DNA of 16,677 bases. Origin: UBA5272 sp964577625 (lineage in GTDB: Bacteria; Patescibacteriota; Minisyncoccia; Phycocordibacterales; UBA5272). Below, piece by piece: positions 6,863 to 13,401 of the stretch (position 1 is its first letter; every line of letters starts with the position of its first letter). The stretch covers positions 1 through 16,677 of the forward strand of contig CAZNZP010000010.1 of NCBI GenBank assembly GCA_964577625.1. Direction: 5' to 3'. The notes beneath the pieces were generated by a model. The model ran no database searches. It was not told the DNA's origin and was given only the letters and a program-made list of their open reading frames with translations. The translations under genes were made by a program, and so were the position numbers.

Positions 6863-9800
6863 TCCTGATAGGAAATTAAGAGCATAAGGTGGATGCCTTG
6901 GTTCAAGGAAGCGATGAAAGACGTGATCAGGCTGCGATAAGCTTCGGGGAGGTGCCTAATAACCTTCGATCCGGAGATCTCTGAATGAGGAAACTCTCCG
7001 AGAGTAATGTCTCGGAATCTAGGGAGCATATCTTTAGAGGCAAACGTGGGGAAGTAAAACATTCTAGTACCCACAGGAAAAGAAAACAATGTTTATTCCG
7101 CAAGTAGCGGCGAGCGAAAACGGAGGAGCCCAAACCATGTGTAGCAATACAGATGGGGTTGTAGCCCAAGAATGTAGAATTATTCTAGAACAGTTACAAA
7201 AGTTGATTATAGGTTAAGCTATTGGAAAGTAGCACCACAGAAGGTGATAGTCCTGTGATCGAAATCTTCAACTCTGTTTTATTCTTGGTGCTGAGTAGTT
7301 CGAGACACGAATAGCTCGGATGAATCTGCCGGCACTAACCGGTAAGGCTAAATATTCCTTGAGACCGATAGTGAACTAGTACCGCGAGGGAAAGGTGAAA
7401 AGAACCCTGGGAAGGGAGTGAAATAGAACTGAAACCTTATGTTTACAAAGAGTGGAAGAGGGCTTGTCCCTCGACCGCGTGCCTATTGAAGAATGAGCCA
7501 ACGAGTCTTATTGTCCAGCCGGCTAAGCAGCATAAAGTTGTGGAGCCACAAGCGAAAGCAAGTGTTAATAGCGCGAAATAATGGTTGAGCAATAAGGACC
7601 CGAAGCCGGATGAGCTACCCATGAGCAGGGTGAAGCTTGTCGAAAGACAAGTGGAGGCCCGAACCAATAAGTTGTGCGACTCTTTTGGATGACTTGTGGG
7701 TTGGAGTGAAAAGCTAATCGAATTCGGTAATAGCTGGTTCTCGTCGAAATATTTTTTGGAATAGCGTCAGGTGGTCCCTTTGGGGGTAGAGCACTGGAAG
7801 GTCTTGACTAGTGGAAACACGGCAATACCTATCAAACTCCGAATACCAAAGATTATCAGCCTGGCAGTCAGACTCCGGGGGCGAAGCTCCGGCGGTCTAA
7901 AGGGAAACAGCCCAGATCTAAAATTAAGGTCCCTAAGTATATGCTAAGTGTAAGCAAGGATGTGAAGTTTCATTGACAATGAGGATGTTGGCTTAGAAGC
8001 AGCCATCATTGAAAGAAAGCGTAACAGCTCACCCATCGAGAGACTCTGCGCCGCAGATGATCGGGACTCAAGCATATCACCGAAGTTTAGGGATTGTATG
8101 TTCGCATACAATCGGTAGACGAGTGTTCCACTCTGCGCTGAAGCGAAAGGGGTGACCCATCGTGGAGCGTGTGGAAGTAAGAATGTTGGCACAAGTAACC
8201 GCAATGGGGGTGAGATCCCCCCACGCCGAAAGAATAAGGTTTCCTTCGCAATGATTGTCAGCGAAGGGTTAGTCGGGCCTAAGGGGATGGCAATGCGCCG
8301 AACCCGATGGACATAAGATTAATATTTCTTAACTTGGTATAAATGTGATGGAATGACGCATTGTTGTACTCTATGCCTCTTATCAGATTGAGGTCTTTAT
8401 AATGATTAGCAAGGGCATGTAAATCAGCTCTTGAATACTGAGAGTTATGAAGCGAAGCTTGTAGCAATACTGGTGAAGATAGAGGAGCACGGTGCCGAGA
8501 AAAGTTTCTACATCTGCTGAATAGCAGATATTGTTTAGTGATTAATGGGTCTAGTCATCTATGATCTATTAACCACTATTAACAATACTTTAAATTTATA
8601 TTAAACCGTACCGCAAACCGACACAGGTATTCAGGTCGAGTAGACCAAGGCGAACGAGTGATTTCTCCCTAAGGAACTAGGCAAAAAAGCAGCCGTAAGT
8701 TAGCAATAAGGCTTGCCTGTAGCAATACAGGCCGCAGTGAAAGTTTCTCTGGCAACTGTTTATCTAAAACACAGCTCCATGCGAACTCGTAAGAGTATGT
8801 ATATGGGGTGACACCTGACCAATGCGGGAAGGTCAAATATCGGTGGTCACATGGTGAATTTAAAATTTATTTTGAGTTCACCATGTGGCTGACTGATATA
8901 AGCCCCCGTCAATGTCGGCGATAACTATAATCGTCCTAAGGTAGCGAAATTCCTTGTCTGGTAAGTTCAGACGTGCACGAATGGTGTAATGACTGGGGAA
9001 CTGTCTCAGGGAGTAGCTCGGTGAAAATACAGTGGCGGTGAAGATGCCGCCTACCTGCAGATAGACGAAAAGACCCCGTGAGCTTTACTCTAGCTTGGTA
9101 TTGTGTTTATTAATTTATTGCGTAGAATAGTGGTGAGACTTTGAAGTATAGATTTCGGTTTATATGGAGTCGACAGTGAAATAGCCATCTGTATCTTGGT
9201 AAACACTAACCTAAACGGAAAAAACGTTTAGAGACAGTATCTGGTGGGGAGTTTTACTGGGGTGGTACCCTCCTAAAAGGTAACGGAGGGGTTTATTAAG
9301 GTCAGTTAGGCGCGAATGGAAACCGTGCCGATAGTGTAATGGCATAAACTGGCTTGACTGTAAGACGGGCATGTCGAGCAGATACGAAAGTAGAACATAG
9401 TGAACCGACAATTCGCATTAGATGCGGTTGAAGATTAACGGATAGAAGCTACCACGGGGATAACAGGCTAGTTCCACCTAAGCGTCCATAGCGACGGTGG
9501 AGTTCGGCACCTCGATGTCGGCTCATCTTATCCTGGGGGTGAAGAAGCTCCCAAGGGTATGGCTGTTCGCCATTTAAAAAGATACGCGAGCTGGGTTCAA
9601 ACCGTCGTGAGACAGGTTGGTCTCCTATCTACTGCAGGCGCTTGAATATTGAGAAGATTTGTCTCTAGTACGAGAGGACCGAGATGAACTGACCTCTGGT
9701 GTGTGGGCTCTGACGCTAGTTGGATCGCCCAGTAGCCAAGTCGGGCATGGATAAGTTCTGAAAGCATCTAAGAACGAAGCCAACTTCAAGATAAGTATTC

Positions 9801-9900
9801 TATGAGGGTCGTAAGAGATGATTACGTTGATAGGATCTAAGTGTAAGTGCAGTAATGTACTCAGCTGAGGATTACTAATAACCCGATTCTTATCAGGAAA
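6863..9900 (+). rRNA. rrl: 23S ribosomal RNA
   Basis: Conserved landmarks follow in order. They include GGTGGATGCC near the 5' end (6888), AGTAGCGGCGAGCGAA, GGATGTTGGCTTAGAAGCAG, AAACCGACACAGG, ACTATAATCGTCCTAAGGTAGCGAAATTCC in split form, GACGAAAAGACCCC (9064-), CACCTCGATGTCGGCTC and the sarcin-ricin loop AGTACGAGAGGACC. The ends are set by comparison with the E. coli terminal helix and by the 6849-6870/9891-9912 stem, and may be a few bases off. At about 3,038 nt it is longer than E. coli 23S (2,904); part of the excess is explained by hairpin expansions at 8512-8587 and 8848-8887. I see no group I intron core or homing-endonuclease ORF. The base equivalent to E. coli G2057 is A (9068). Short ORFs on either strand within the gene are not real. 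Confidence 0.97.
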
Positions 9901-10175
9901 TATGTTTACCATGTTTACAGTATTAATTGACTTCTGAATTCTAGGAATTATTATTAAATTGATTTTTAATTAGTTTTCTTTTAATTTCTAGAATTCAGGA
10001 GTTAAACCTTAACTTTTTACGTCGGTGTACTTATTATCAAGTCAAGATGGTTTAAGTGGAAAGAAGAGTCCTATCAAAACTTTTCTCTCTAACAAATTCT
10101 TTTTGGCGATTTAAAGATAATAAGTACCCGTCGATCTATTAACAGGATTCTAACTCAAATCTTTTGATTTGAGTA
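9901..10175 (+). other. 23S-5S internal spacer with long processing stems and no tRNA
   Basis: Two strong inverted repeats fill this spacer. The first is CTTCTGAATTCTAGGAATT (9931-9949) with its near-perfect complement at 9983-10001. The second is GTACTTATTATC (10027-10038) with GATAATAAGTAC (10116-10127), extended by a CGG/CCG pairing across a bulged T. A third, perfect hairpin ACTCAAATC/GATTTGAGT (10153-10174) ends directly before 5S. They are likely RNase III-type processing sites. No tRNA cloverleaf was found on either strand. Confidence 0.6.
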
Positions 10176-10293
10176 TTCTGTTCTCCCGATTCAGATGAAG
10201 GGTAACACACCATACCATTCCGAACTGGATCGTGAAGACTTCACTCAGCGATGGTAGCTTTCGGGCAAGAGTAGCTTTTCGGGAGAACAGAGT
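10176..10293 (+). rRNA. rrf: 5S ribosomal RNA
   Basis: Helix I is CTGTTCTCCCG (10178-10188) with CGGGAGAACAG (10280-10290), extended by a few pairs on each side. The conserved CCATTCCGAAC loop and the CGATGGTA segment are in the expected places. The length of about 118 nt is normal. It follows 23S by ~275 nt and ends at its own terminator. The exact termini are estimated from helix I. Confidence 0.95.
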
Positions 10294-10331
10294 ACTTAAA
10301 TTTGAAGCAATTTAATTTTATGTGCTCTACT

Positions 10332-10365
10332 TCAAAAACACCCTGATTTATCAAGGTGTTTTTGA
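10332..10365 (+). terminator. Terminator of the 23S-5S transcript
   Basis: TCAAAAACACC (10332-10342) pairs with GGTGTTTTTGA (10355-10365), and TGAT/ATCA continue the stem inside. It lies 39 nt after the 5S end. Confidence 0.85.
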
Positions 10366-10384
10366 TTCCAAAAATAGAAATAAT

Positions 10385-10413
10385 TTGTCATTAATTAGTT
10401 CTTTTAGTATAAA
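10385..10413 (+). promoter_or_regulatory. Promoter of the small unit between 5S and rplJ
   Basis: TTGTCA (10385-10390) and TATAAA (10408-10413) are 17 bp apart. The predicted start lies near 10420, just before ATG 10428. Confidence 0.55.
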
Positions 10414-10427
10414 CATTTAAAATTTTA

Positions 10428-10535
10428 ATGAGTATGAAAAAAATTAAGTTATTTCTAAAAAAGACAGGAAAAGTTTTACCGAATTTTTTCTGCCGAGAAA
10501 GAGTCACGGTTTGGGATATTGTGAATCTAAATTAG
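10428..10535 (+). CDS. Possible 35-residue basic peptide of unknown function
   Basis: ATG 10428 opens a 35-codon frame ending in TAG 10533-10535. The peptide is basic in its first half (MSMKKIKLFLKKTGK) and ends in an aromatic/charged part (FFCRERVTVWDIVNLN). An in-frame ATG at 10434 is an alternative start. It sits immediately after a well-spaced promoter and before a strong terminator, so it is probably transcribed. It resembles neither SecE nor any ribosomal protein I know, although those would be the usual small genes near rplJ. The stop codon differs from the TAA used by every other gene here, and the 3' half of the frame overlaps strong RNA secondary structure. The unit may therefore be a non-coding RNA and the frame accidental. 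Confidence 0.3.
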   Translation: MSMKKIKLFLKKTGKVLPNFFCRERVTVWDIVNLN

Positions 10536-10556
10536 ATTTAAAATAGTCCAAACGTT

Positions 10557-10589
10557 ACGCCCCCTCAAAAAGGGGGTGTTTTTTTTTTG
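10557..10589 (+). terminator. Strong intrinsic terminator before the rplJ promoter
   Basis: ACGCCCCC (10557-10564) pairs with GGGGGTGT (10572-10579), loop TCAAAAA, followed by about ten T. This C5/G5 stem stands out in a sequence this AT-rich. The end of its T tract supplies the -35 of the next promoter. Confidence 0.92.
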
Positions 10590-10615
10590 CTAAAAATTGG
10601 AATTTATGATATATT
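10587..10615 (+). promoter_or_regulatory. Promoter of the rplJ-rplL operon
   Basis: TTGCTA (10587-10592), a 17-bp spacer and TATATT (10610-10615), with a TG at 10607-10608 giving an extended -10. The predicted start is near 10622, leaving a leader of ~145 nt before rplJ. Confidence 0.6.
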
Positions 10616-10621
10616 TATATT

Positions 10622-10752
10622 CGTAAACCAAAGAAAGAGGTGAATCAAATATTAAGATTCTTAAAAAATAAACCTCTGGAGGTCGAACTTAAAAAGCATT
10701 TTGCTTTAGCGTTTACCTTAAATCTCTCTTTGGTGAGAGGTTTTTGTTTATA
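10622..10752 (+). promoter_or_regulatory. L10-type ribosomal-protein leader with transcription attenuator
   Basis: Four segments can pair in exclusive ways: (1) AGAGGT 10636-10641, (2) AAACCTCT 10670-10677, (3) AGAGGTTT 10736-10743 and (4) AAATCTCTC 10720-10728. Segments 3:4 form a terminator with loop TTTGGT and a TTTTTGTTT tail. Segments 2:3 form an 8-bp antiterminator. Segments 1:2 release segment 3, so the terminator forms. A GAATC/GATTC hairpin (10643-10660) caps the 1:2 stem and AAAGC/GCTTT (10692-10706 region) lies between. The known logic in Firmicutes is that L10 or the L10(L12)4 complex stabilises the 1:2-type structure and shuts off its own operon. That this leader works the same way is inference. 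Confidence 0.65.
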
Positions 10753-10766
10753 AAAGAAAATAAATT

Positions 10767-11252
10767 ATGGCATTAAGTAAAGATAAAAAATCTGAATTAA
10801 TCGATAAGTATTCTAATATCTTAGACAAAGCTAAAACTTTAGTTTACGTAAAGTTTAAAGGTTTAAATGTAAAAGATACGGAAGCTTTAAGAAAGAAACT
10901 TTTTCAAGAAAATATTTCTTATAACGTGGTCAAGAAAACTCTTTGGGATAGAGCGCTATCTTCTAAAAAGATTGAAGGTGATAAACCAGAAATTGGAGAA
11001 GAGATGGCCGTGATTGCTGGGGAAGATATTTTAGCTCCCGCAAGACTCGCAAATGATTTTTCAAAAGAACACAGAGGAATCTTTTCTATTATCGGAGGAA
11101 TTTTTGATGGCACTTTCAAAGACGAAAAGTCTATGATGGAAATTGCTACCATTCCTTCTCGTGAAGTTCTTATTTCACAAATTGCTTTCTTGTTTAAATC
11201 TCCAATGCAAAGATTGGCTATTGGTATAAATGAAGTAGCAAAGAAAAAGTAA
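10767..11252 (+). CDS. rplJ: Ribosomal protein L10 (uL10)
   Basis: This 161-residue protein (E. coli: 165) anchors L7/L12 dimers at the base of the ribosomal stalk on 23S rRNA. The N-terminal domain shows the L10 pattern: KKSELIDKYSNILDKAKTLV, then FKGLNVKDTEALRKKLF, NVVKKTLWDRAL and GGIFDG at about 111-116. The C-terminal helix carrying L12 is short (about 136-161: SREVLISQIAFLFKSPMQRLAI), which suggests few L12 dimer sites, perhaps two. The gene follows an attenuator leader and is joined to rplL through a hairpin-containing spacer. The usual upstream rplK and rplA genes are not here; the 5S gene and a small unit take their place. The start lacks a Shine-Dalgarno and is preceded by AAATAAATT. 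Confidence 0.96.
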   Translation: MALSKDKKSELIDKYSNILDKAKTLVYVKFKGLNVKDTEALRKKLFQENISYNVVKKTLWDRALSSKKIEGDKPEIGEEMAVIAGEDILAPARLANDFSKEHRGIFSIIGGIFDGTFKDEKSMMEIATIPSREVLISQIAFLFKSPMQRLAIGINEVAKKK

Positions 11253-11271
11253 ATATTATTAGTTATAAAAA

Positions 11272-11334
11272 TTTAGAATTATTTTTTTCGAATCGAACCC
11301 CACTTCGTGAAAGATTCTCAAAAACAATTCTAAA
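11272..11334 (+). promoter_or_regulatory. Structured spacer between rplJ and rplL
   Basis: TTTAGAATT (11272-11280) and AATTCTAAA (11326-11334) are perfectly complementary over 9 bp. Inside, GAATC (11290-11294) pairs with GATTC (11313-11317) and CAC/GTG (11301-11309) form a small apical hairpin. There is no T tract after it, so it is not a terminator. It may act in mRNA processing or stability, or help raise L7/L12 output above L10. Confidence 0.5.
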
Positions 11335-11360
11335 TTCTCAAAATTATTTAAATAAAAATT

Positions 11361-11729
11361 ATGGAAAAATATAAAGATTTGTTAGACAAAATTGACGGAA
11401 TGTCAGTTCTTGAATTAAATGAATTAGTAAAAGCTATTGAGGAGAGATTTGGTGTTTCTGCAGCAGCAGTAGCAGCAGCTCCAGCAGGAGGTGCAGCAGC
11501 AGGTGAAGCAGAAGAAAAATCTACTTACACAGTTCATCTTGAAAATGCAGGTGAAGGAAAAATCGCTGTCATGAAGGTAGTCAAAGAAGCTTTAGGGCTT
11601 GGTCTTAAAGAAGCAAAAGACTTGGTTGACGGAGCTCCTGTAGAAATCAAAAAAGATGTAAAGAAAGAAGAAGCTGAAGAGCTTAAAAAAGCTCTTGAAG
11701 AAGCTGGAGCTACAGTTTCTCTAAAGTAA
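11361..11729 (+). CDS. rplL: Ribosomal protein L7/L12 (bL12)
   Basis: This 122-residue protein forms the mobile ribosomal stalk that recruits and stimulates translational GTPases. Residues 1-32 form the helical dimerisation domain (MSVLELNELVKAIEERFGV). Residues 33-53 are the flexible Ala/Gly hinge (AAAVAAAPAGGAAAGEAEE). Residues 54-122 are the globular C-terminal domain with the factor-binding helix KIAVMKVVKEALGLGLKEAKDLV in split form and the final EEAGATVSLK. Length and domains are normal. Codons are strongly A-ending in the hinge (GCA runs), consistent with high expression. It is cotranscribed with rplJ and ends at a terminator. Confidence 0.98.
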   Translation: MEKYKDLLDKIDGMSVLELNELVKAIEERFGVSAAAVAAAPAGGAAAGEAEEKSTYTVHLENAGEGKIAVMKVVKEALGLGLKEAKDLVDGAPVEIKKDVKKEEAEELKKALEEAGATVSLK

Positions 11730-11758
11730 TTTATTTTACAGCTGAAAAACTTATAAAA

Positions 11759-11790
11759 GTATCCTTGTAAATCAAGGGTATTTTTATTTT
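11759..11790 (+). terminator. Terminator of the rplJ-rplL operon
   Basis: ATCCTTG (11761-11767), loop TAAAT, CAAGGGT (11773-11779), then ATTTTTATTTT. It lies about 30 nt after the rplL stop. Confidence 0.85.
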
Positions 11791-11842
11791 ATAGCTAAAA
11801 GTTTTTTATTTTTTTATAATACTTTTCAGTTTGTTTCAAGGT

Positions 11843-11871
11843 TTGATTTTGATTCTAGATAATGCTAGTAT
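11843..11871 (+). promoter_or_regulatory. Promoter of the winged-helix/nucleotidyltransferase-like gene
   Basis: TTGATT (11843-11848) and TAGTAT (11866-11871) are 17 bp apart. The predicted start is near 11878, about 17 nt before ATG 11895. Confidence 0.5.
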
Positions 11872-11894
11872 TTTAGTATAAGTAAATAAGAAAT

Positions 11895-12479
11895 ATGGAC
11901 TCACTAGTAAAGATTTTTCAGGCAAATAACGGAGATGTAAGACTCAAAGTTTTAAGATTTTTTTTAGCAAATGATAAGGATTTTTTCAGTATTGATGATG
12001 TAGAATTTAATACCAAAACTCGTCGCGATCCACTTAAAAAAGATTTGTTATTTTTGGCTGGAGCTGGATTTTTGGAAAGAAAGTTAGAAAAAAATACTGG
12101 CGTTTATCGTCTAAACCCTAATTTTGAATATTTGGAAACTTTATATAATTTAGTTTTTGATTTAAAAAACCTTCCTAAAAAAATAATTCTTGATAAATTT
12201 AAAAAAGTAGGAAGAATTAAACTTTTTTCTTTTACAGGAATTTTTATTGATGACGCTGATATAGATGTAGACATTTTAGTGGTGGTAGATATTTTAAAAC
12301 CAAAAGAAGTTAATAAAATCCTTTCTGATTTAAATGCTACTTTTGCTTCTAAATTGAGAGTTTTAGTCATGGATGTAGAAGAGTTTGATTATAGAAAAAA
12401 GATGTTTGATAGATTTTTACATTTGGTTTTGGATAGTAATAGAATTACTCTTGTTGATAAACTTTCCGAAAGAGTTTAA
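11895..12479 (+). CDS. Winged-helix protein with degenerate nucleotidyltransferase-like domain
   Basis: This 194-residue soluble protein has two parts. Residues ~1-75 look like an ArsR-type winged helix (VRLKVLRFFLAN helix, RRDPLKKDLLFLAGAGFLERK recognition region in split form, VYRLNP wing). Residues ~95-194 resemble the minimal nucleotidyltransferase fold: a strand LFSFTGIF, an acidic DADIDVDILVVVD segment (122-132), and a later VLVMDVEEFDYRK strand with D160. In active MNT-type enzymes the first strand ends in a Gly-Ser pair; here the equivalent is Thr-Gly (114-115), so catalysis is doubtful although the Asp residues remain. A regulator that senses a nucleotide or partner is one possible reading. 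It has its own promoter and stands alone between rplL and a channel gene. Function not assignable. Confidence 0.75.
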   Translation: MDSLVKIFQANNGDVRLKVLRFFLANDKDFFSIDDVEFNTKTRRDPLKKDLLFLAGAGFLERKLEKNTGVYRLNPNFEYLETLYNLVFDLKNLPKKIILDKFKKVGRIKLFSFTGIFIDDADIDVDILVVVDILKPKEVNKILSDLNATFASKLRVLVMDVEEFDYRKKMFDRFLHLVLDSNRITLVDKLSERV

Positions 12480-12514
12480 TTTGAATTCCTAAAAAACTCC
12501 CAAACCTTTATTTT

Positions 12515-12523
12515 TGTGGATAA
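12515..12523 (-). promoter_or_regulatory. DnaA-box-like 9-mer TGTGGATAA (minus strand TTATCCACA)
   Basis: This is an exact match to the DnaA-box consensus on the minus strand, in the 133-nt gap before the MscS-like gene and just upstream of its tandem TATAAT elements. Binding is unproven. Confidence 0.35.
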
Positions 12524-12527
12524 AATT

Positions 12528-12556
12528 TTTATTCAGAGATTTTATAATGATATAAT
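12528..12556 (+). promoter_or_regulatory. Promoter of the MscS/CmpX-like gene, tandem -10 elements
   Basis: Two perfect TATAAT hexamers lie 8 bp apart (12543-12548 and 12551-12556). TTTATT (12528-12533) sits 17 bp before the second. The start of transcription near 12563 gives a ~50-nt AT-only leader. Confidence 0.5.
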
Positions 12557-12612
12557 TTAAGAGTTAAGGCAAATTTATAAAAATTAATTTTAAATTATAA
12601 AATTTTAAAACT

Positions 12613-13290
12613 ATGTTAGAACAATATGTAAATATTTTAGGACAAGAGCTCATTGATGTTTCTGCAAAAATGGTAGCTTTTCTTCCTAATTTTCTTATCG
12701 GTGTTCTCATTTTATTAATTGGTTGGTTGTTTGGGGTAATTTTAGGTAGAGCGACAATCCATATCTTTGATATTCTTGGTTTAGACAAATTCTTTGGTAA
12801 AGCTGGACTTGATCGTCTATCTAGAAAGTCTGGTTTTAGATTATCTTTAGGGGTCATTTTTGGAGCTATAGTACGTTGGACAGTAATTATCGCTTTTGCG
12901 CTTGCTGCAGCTAATGTATTTGGTCTTCACTACGTATCTTCATTTCTAGTTGGAATTCTCAATTATCTCCCTTCTGTCTTTATTGCCGGCTTTATTATTG
13001 TCATTGGTACCGTACTCGCAAACTTTGTGGAAAAGATTATTGATGGTTCAGTCAGAGCAGCAGGATTAAAGGTTTCTATCGCTGGTACAATTGCTAGATA
13101 TGCGATTATGTTTACTGCTATTCTTGCAGCATTAAATCAATTAGACATTGTCACCACATTTACTAATGCTATTTTTATTGGCTTCATCGGAGCGTTAGCA
13201 TTGGCTTTAGGTTTAGCATTCGGTTTGGGTGGAAAAGAAGCTGCTGCGAGAGCTATTGAAAAGATTGAAAAGGATTTTACTAAAAAATAA
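12613..13290 (+). CDS. Small MscS-related (CmpX/conserved TM helix) membrane protein
   Basis: This 225-residue integral membrane protein has about five hydrophobic segments (roughly 22-45, 80-103, 108-136, 156-175, 183-205). Helices such as FLPNFLIGVLILLIGWLFGV and YLPSVFIAGFIIVIGTVLAN in split form fit the conserved TM-helix family linked to mechanosensitive channels. The GLAFGLGGKEAA motif (201-211) matches the junction where MscS proteins pass from pore helix to beta domain. The MscS beta and C-terminal vestibule domains are absent; after GGKEAA only a short charged helix remains. It may form a minimal channel or a regulatory membrane oligomer, which is a family-based inference. The start is the first ATG after its promoter, without a Shine-Dalgarno. 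Confidence 0.82.
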   Translation: MLEQYVNILGQELIDVSAKMVAFLPNFLIGVLILLIGWLFGVILGRATIHIFDILGLDKFFGKAGLDRLSRKSGFRLSLGVIFGAIVRWTVIIAFALAAANVFGLHYVSSFLVGILNYLPSVFIAGFIIVIGTVLANFVEKIIDGSVRAAGLKVSIAGTIARYAIMFTAILAALNQLDIVTTFTNAIFIGFIGALALALGLAFGLGGKEAAARAIEKIEKDFTKK

Positions 13291-13333
13291 TCAAGATGAT
13301 TTTAAATTGATTTAAAATTAATTTTTTAGCAAT

Positions 13334-13366
13334 AAAAAACACAGAAAATGTGTTTTTTATTTTTAT
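13334..13366 (+). terminator. Terminator after the MscS/CmpX-like gene
   Basis: AAAAAACACA (13334-13343), loop GAAAA, TGTGTTTTTT (13349-13358), then ATTTTTAT. The stem is perfect over 10 bp. Confidence 0.9.
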
Positions 13367-13383
13367 AAAAGTTTTTAGATTTG

Positions 13384-13392
13384 TGGTAAAAT
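13384..13392 (+). promoter_or_regulatory. Extended -10 promoter with near-leaderless start
   Basis: TGG-TAAAAT fits the extended -10 pattern (TG at 13384-13385, hexamer 13387-13392), and there is no good -35. The predicted start near 13399 is only ~3 nt from ATG 13402. Confidence 0.4.
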
Positions 13393-13401
13393 TAAAATAT
13401 T

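Larger units (their letters stand above)
10420..10589 (+). ncRNA. Candidate structured small RNA between 5S and rplJ
   Basis: The transcript predicted from the 10385-10413 promoter to the 10557-10589 terminator is ~170 nt and highly paired. GTTTGG (10509-10514) and TATT (10517-10520) pair with AATA (10542-10545) and CCAAAC (10548-10553). They enclose a perfect AATCTA/TAGATT hairpin (10524-10538). Upstream, CAGGAAAA pairs with TTTTTCTG around 10466-10491. The nested, interrupted stem looks selected for. It matches no SRP, RNase P, 6S or tmRNA signature that I can see. Confidence 0.45.

Noticed and set aside
8330..8610. Group I intron or homing-endonuclease insertion in 23S
   Set aside because: The extra sequence is only ~70 nt, folds into simple hairpins, and has no intron core or ORF.
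6847..9912. Several 60-95-codon open frames on the minus strand across this region
   Set aside because: They lie within the 23S rRNA gene, whose conserved landmarks are continuous; rRNA often yields accidental open frames.
10428..10535. secE or a small ribosomal-protein gene upstream of rplJ
   Set aside because: The 35-residue product has no transmembrane segment like SecE and no recognisable ribosomal-protein motif.
11281..11334. tRNA-like segment on the minus strand (GGGGTTCGATTC with flanking complementary ends)
   Set aside because: The T-arm-like piece is not adjacent to the would-be acceptor strand, and no D-arm, anticodon arm or CCA is present; the ends pair only as the rplJ-rplL spacer stem.
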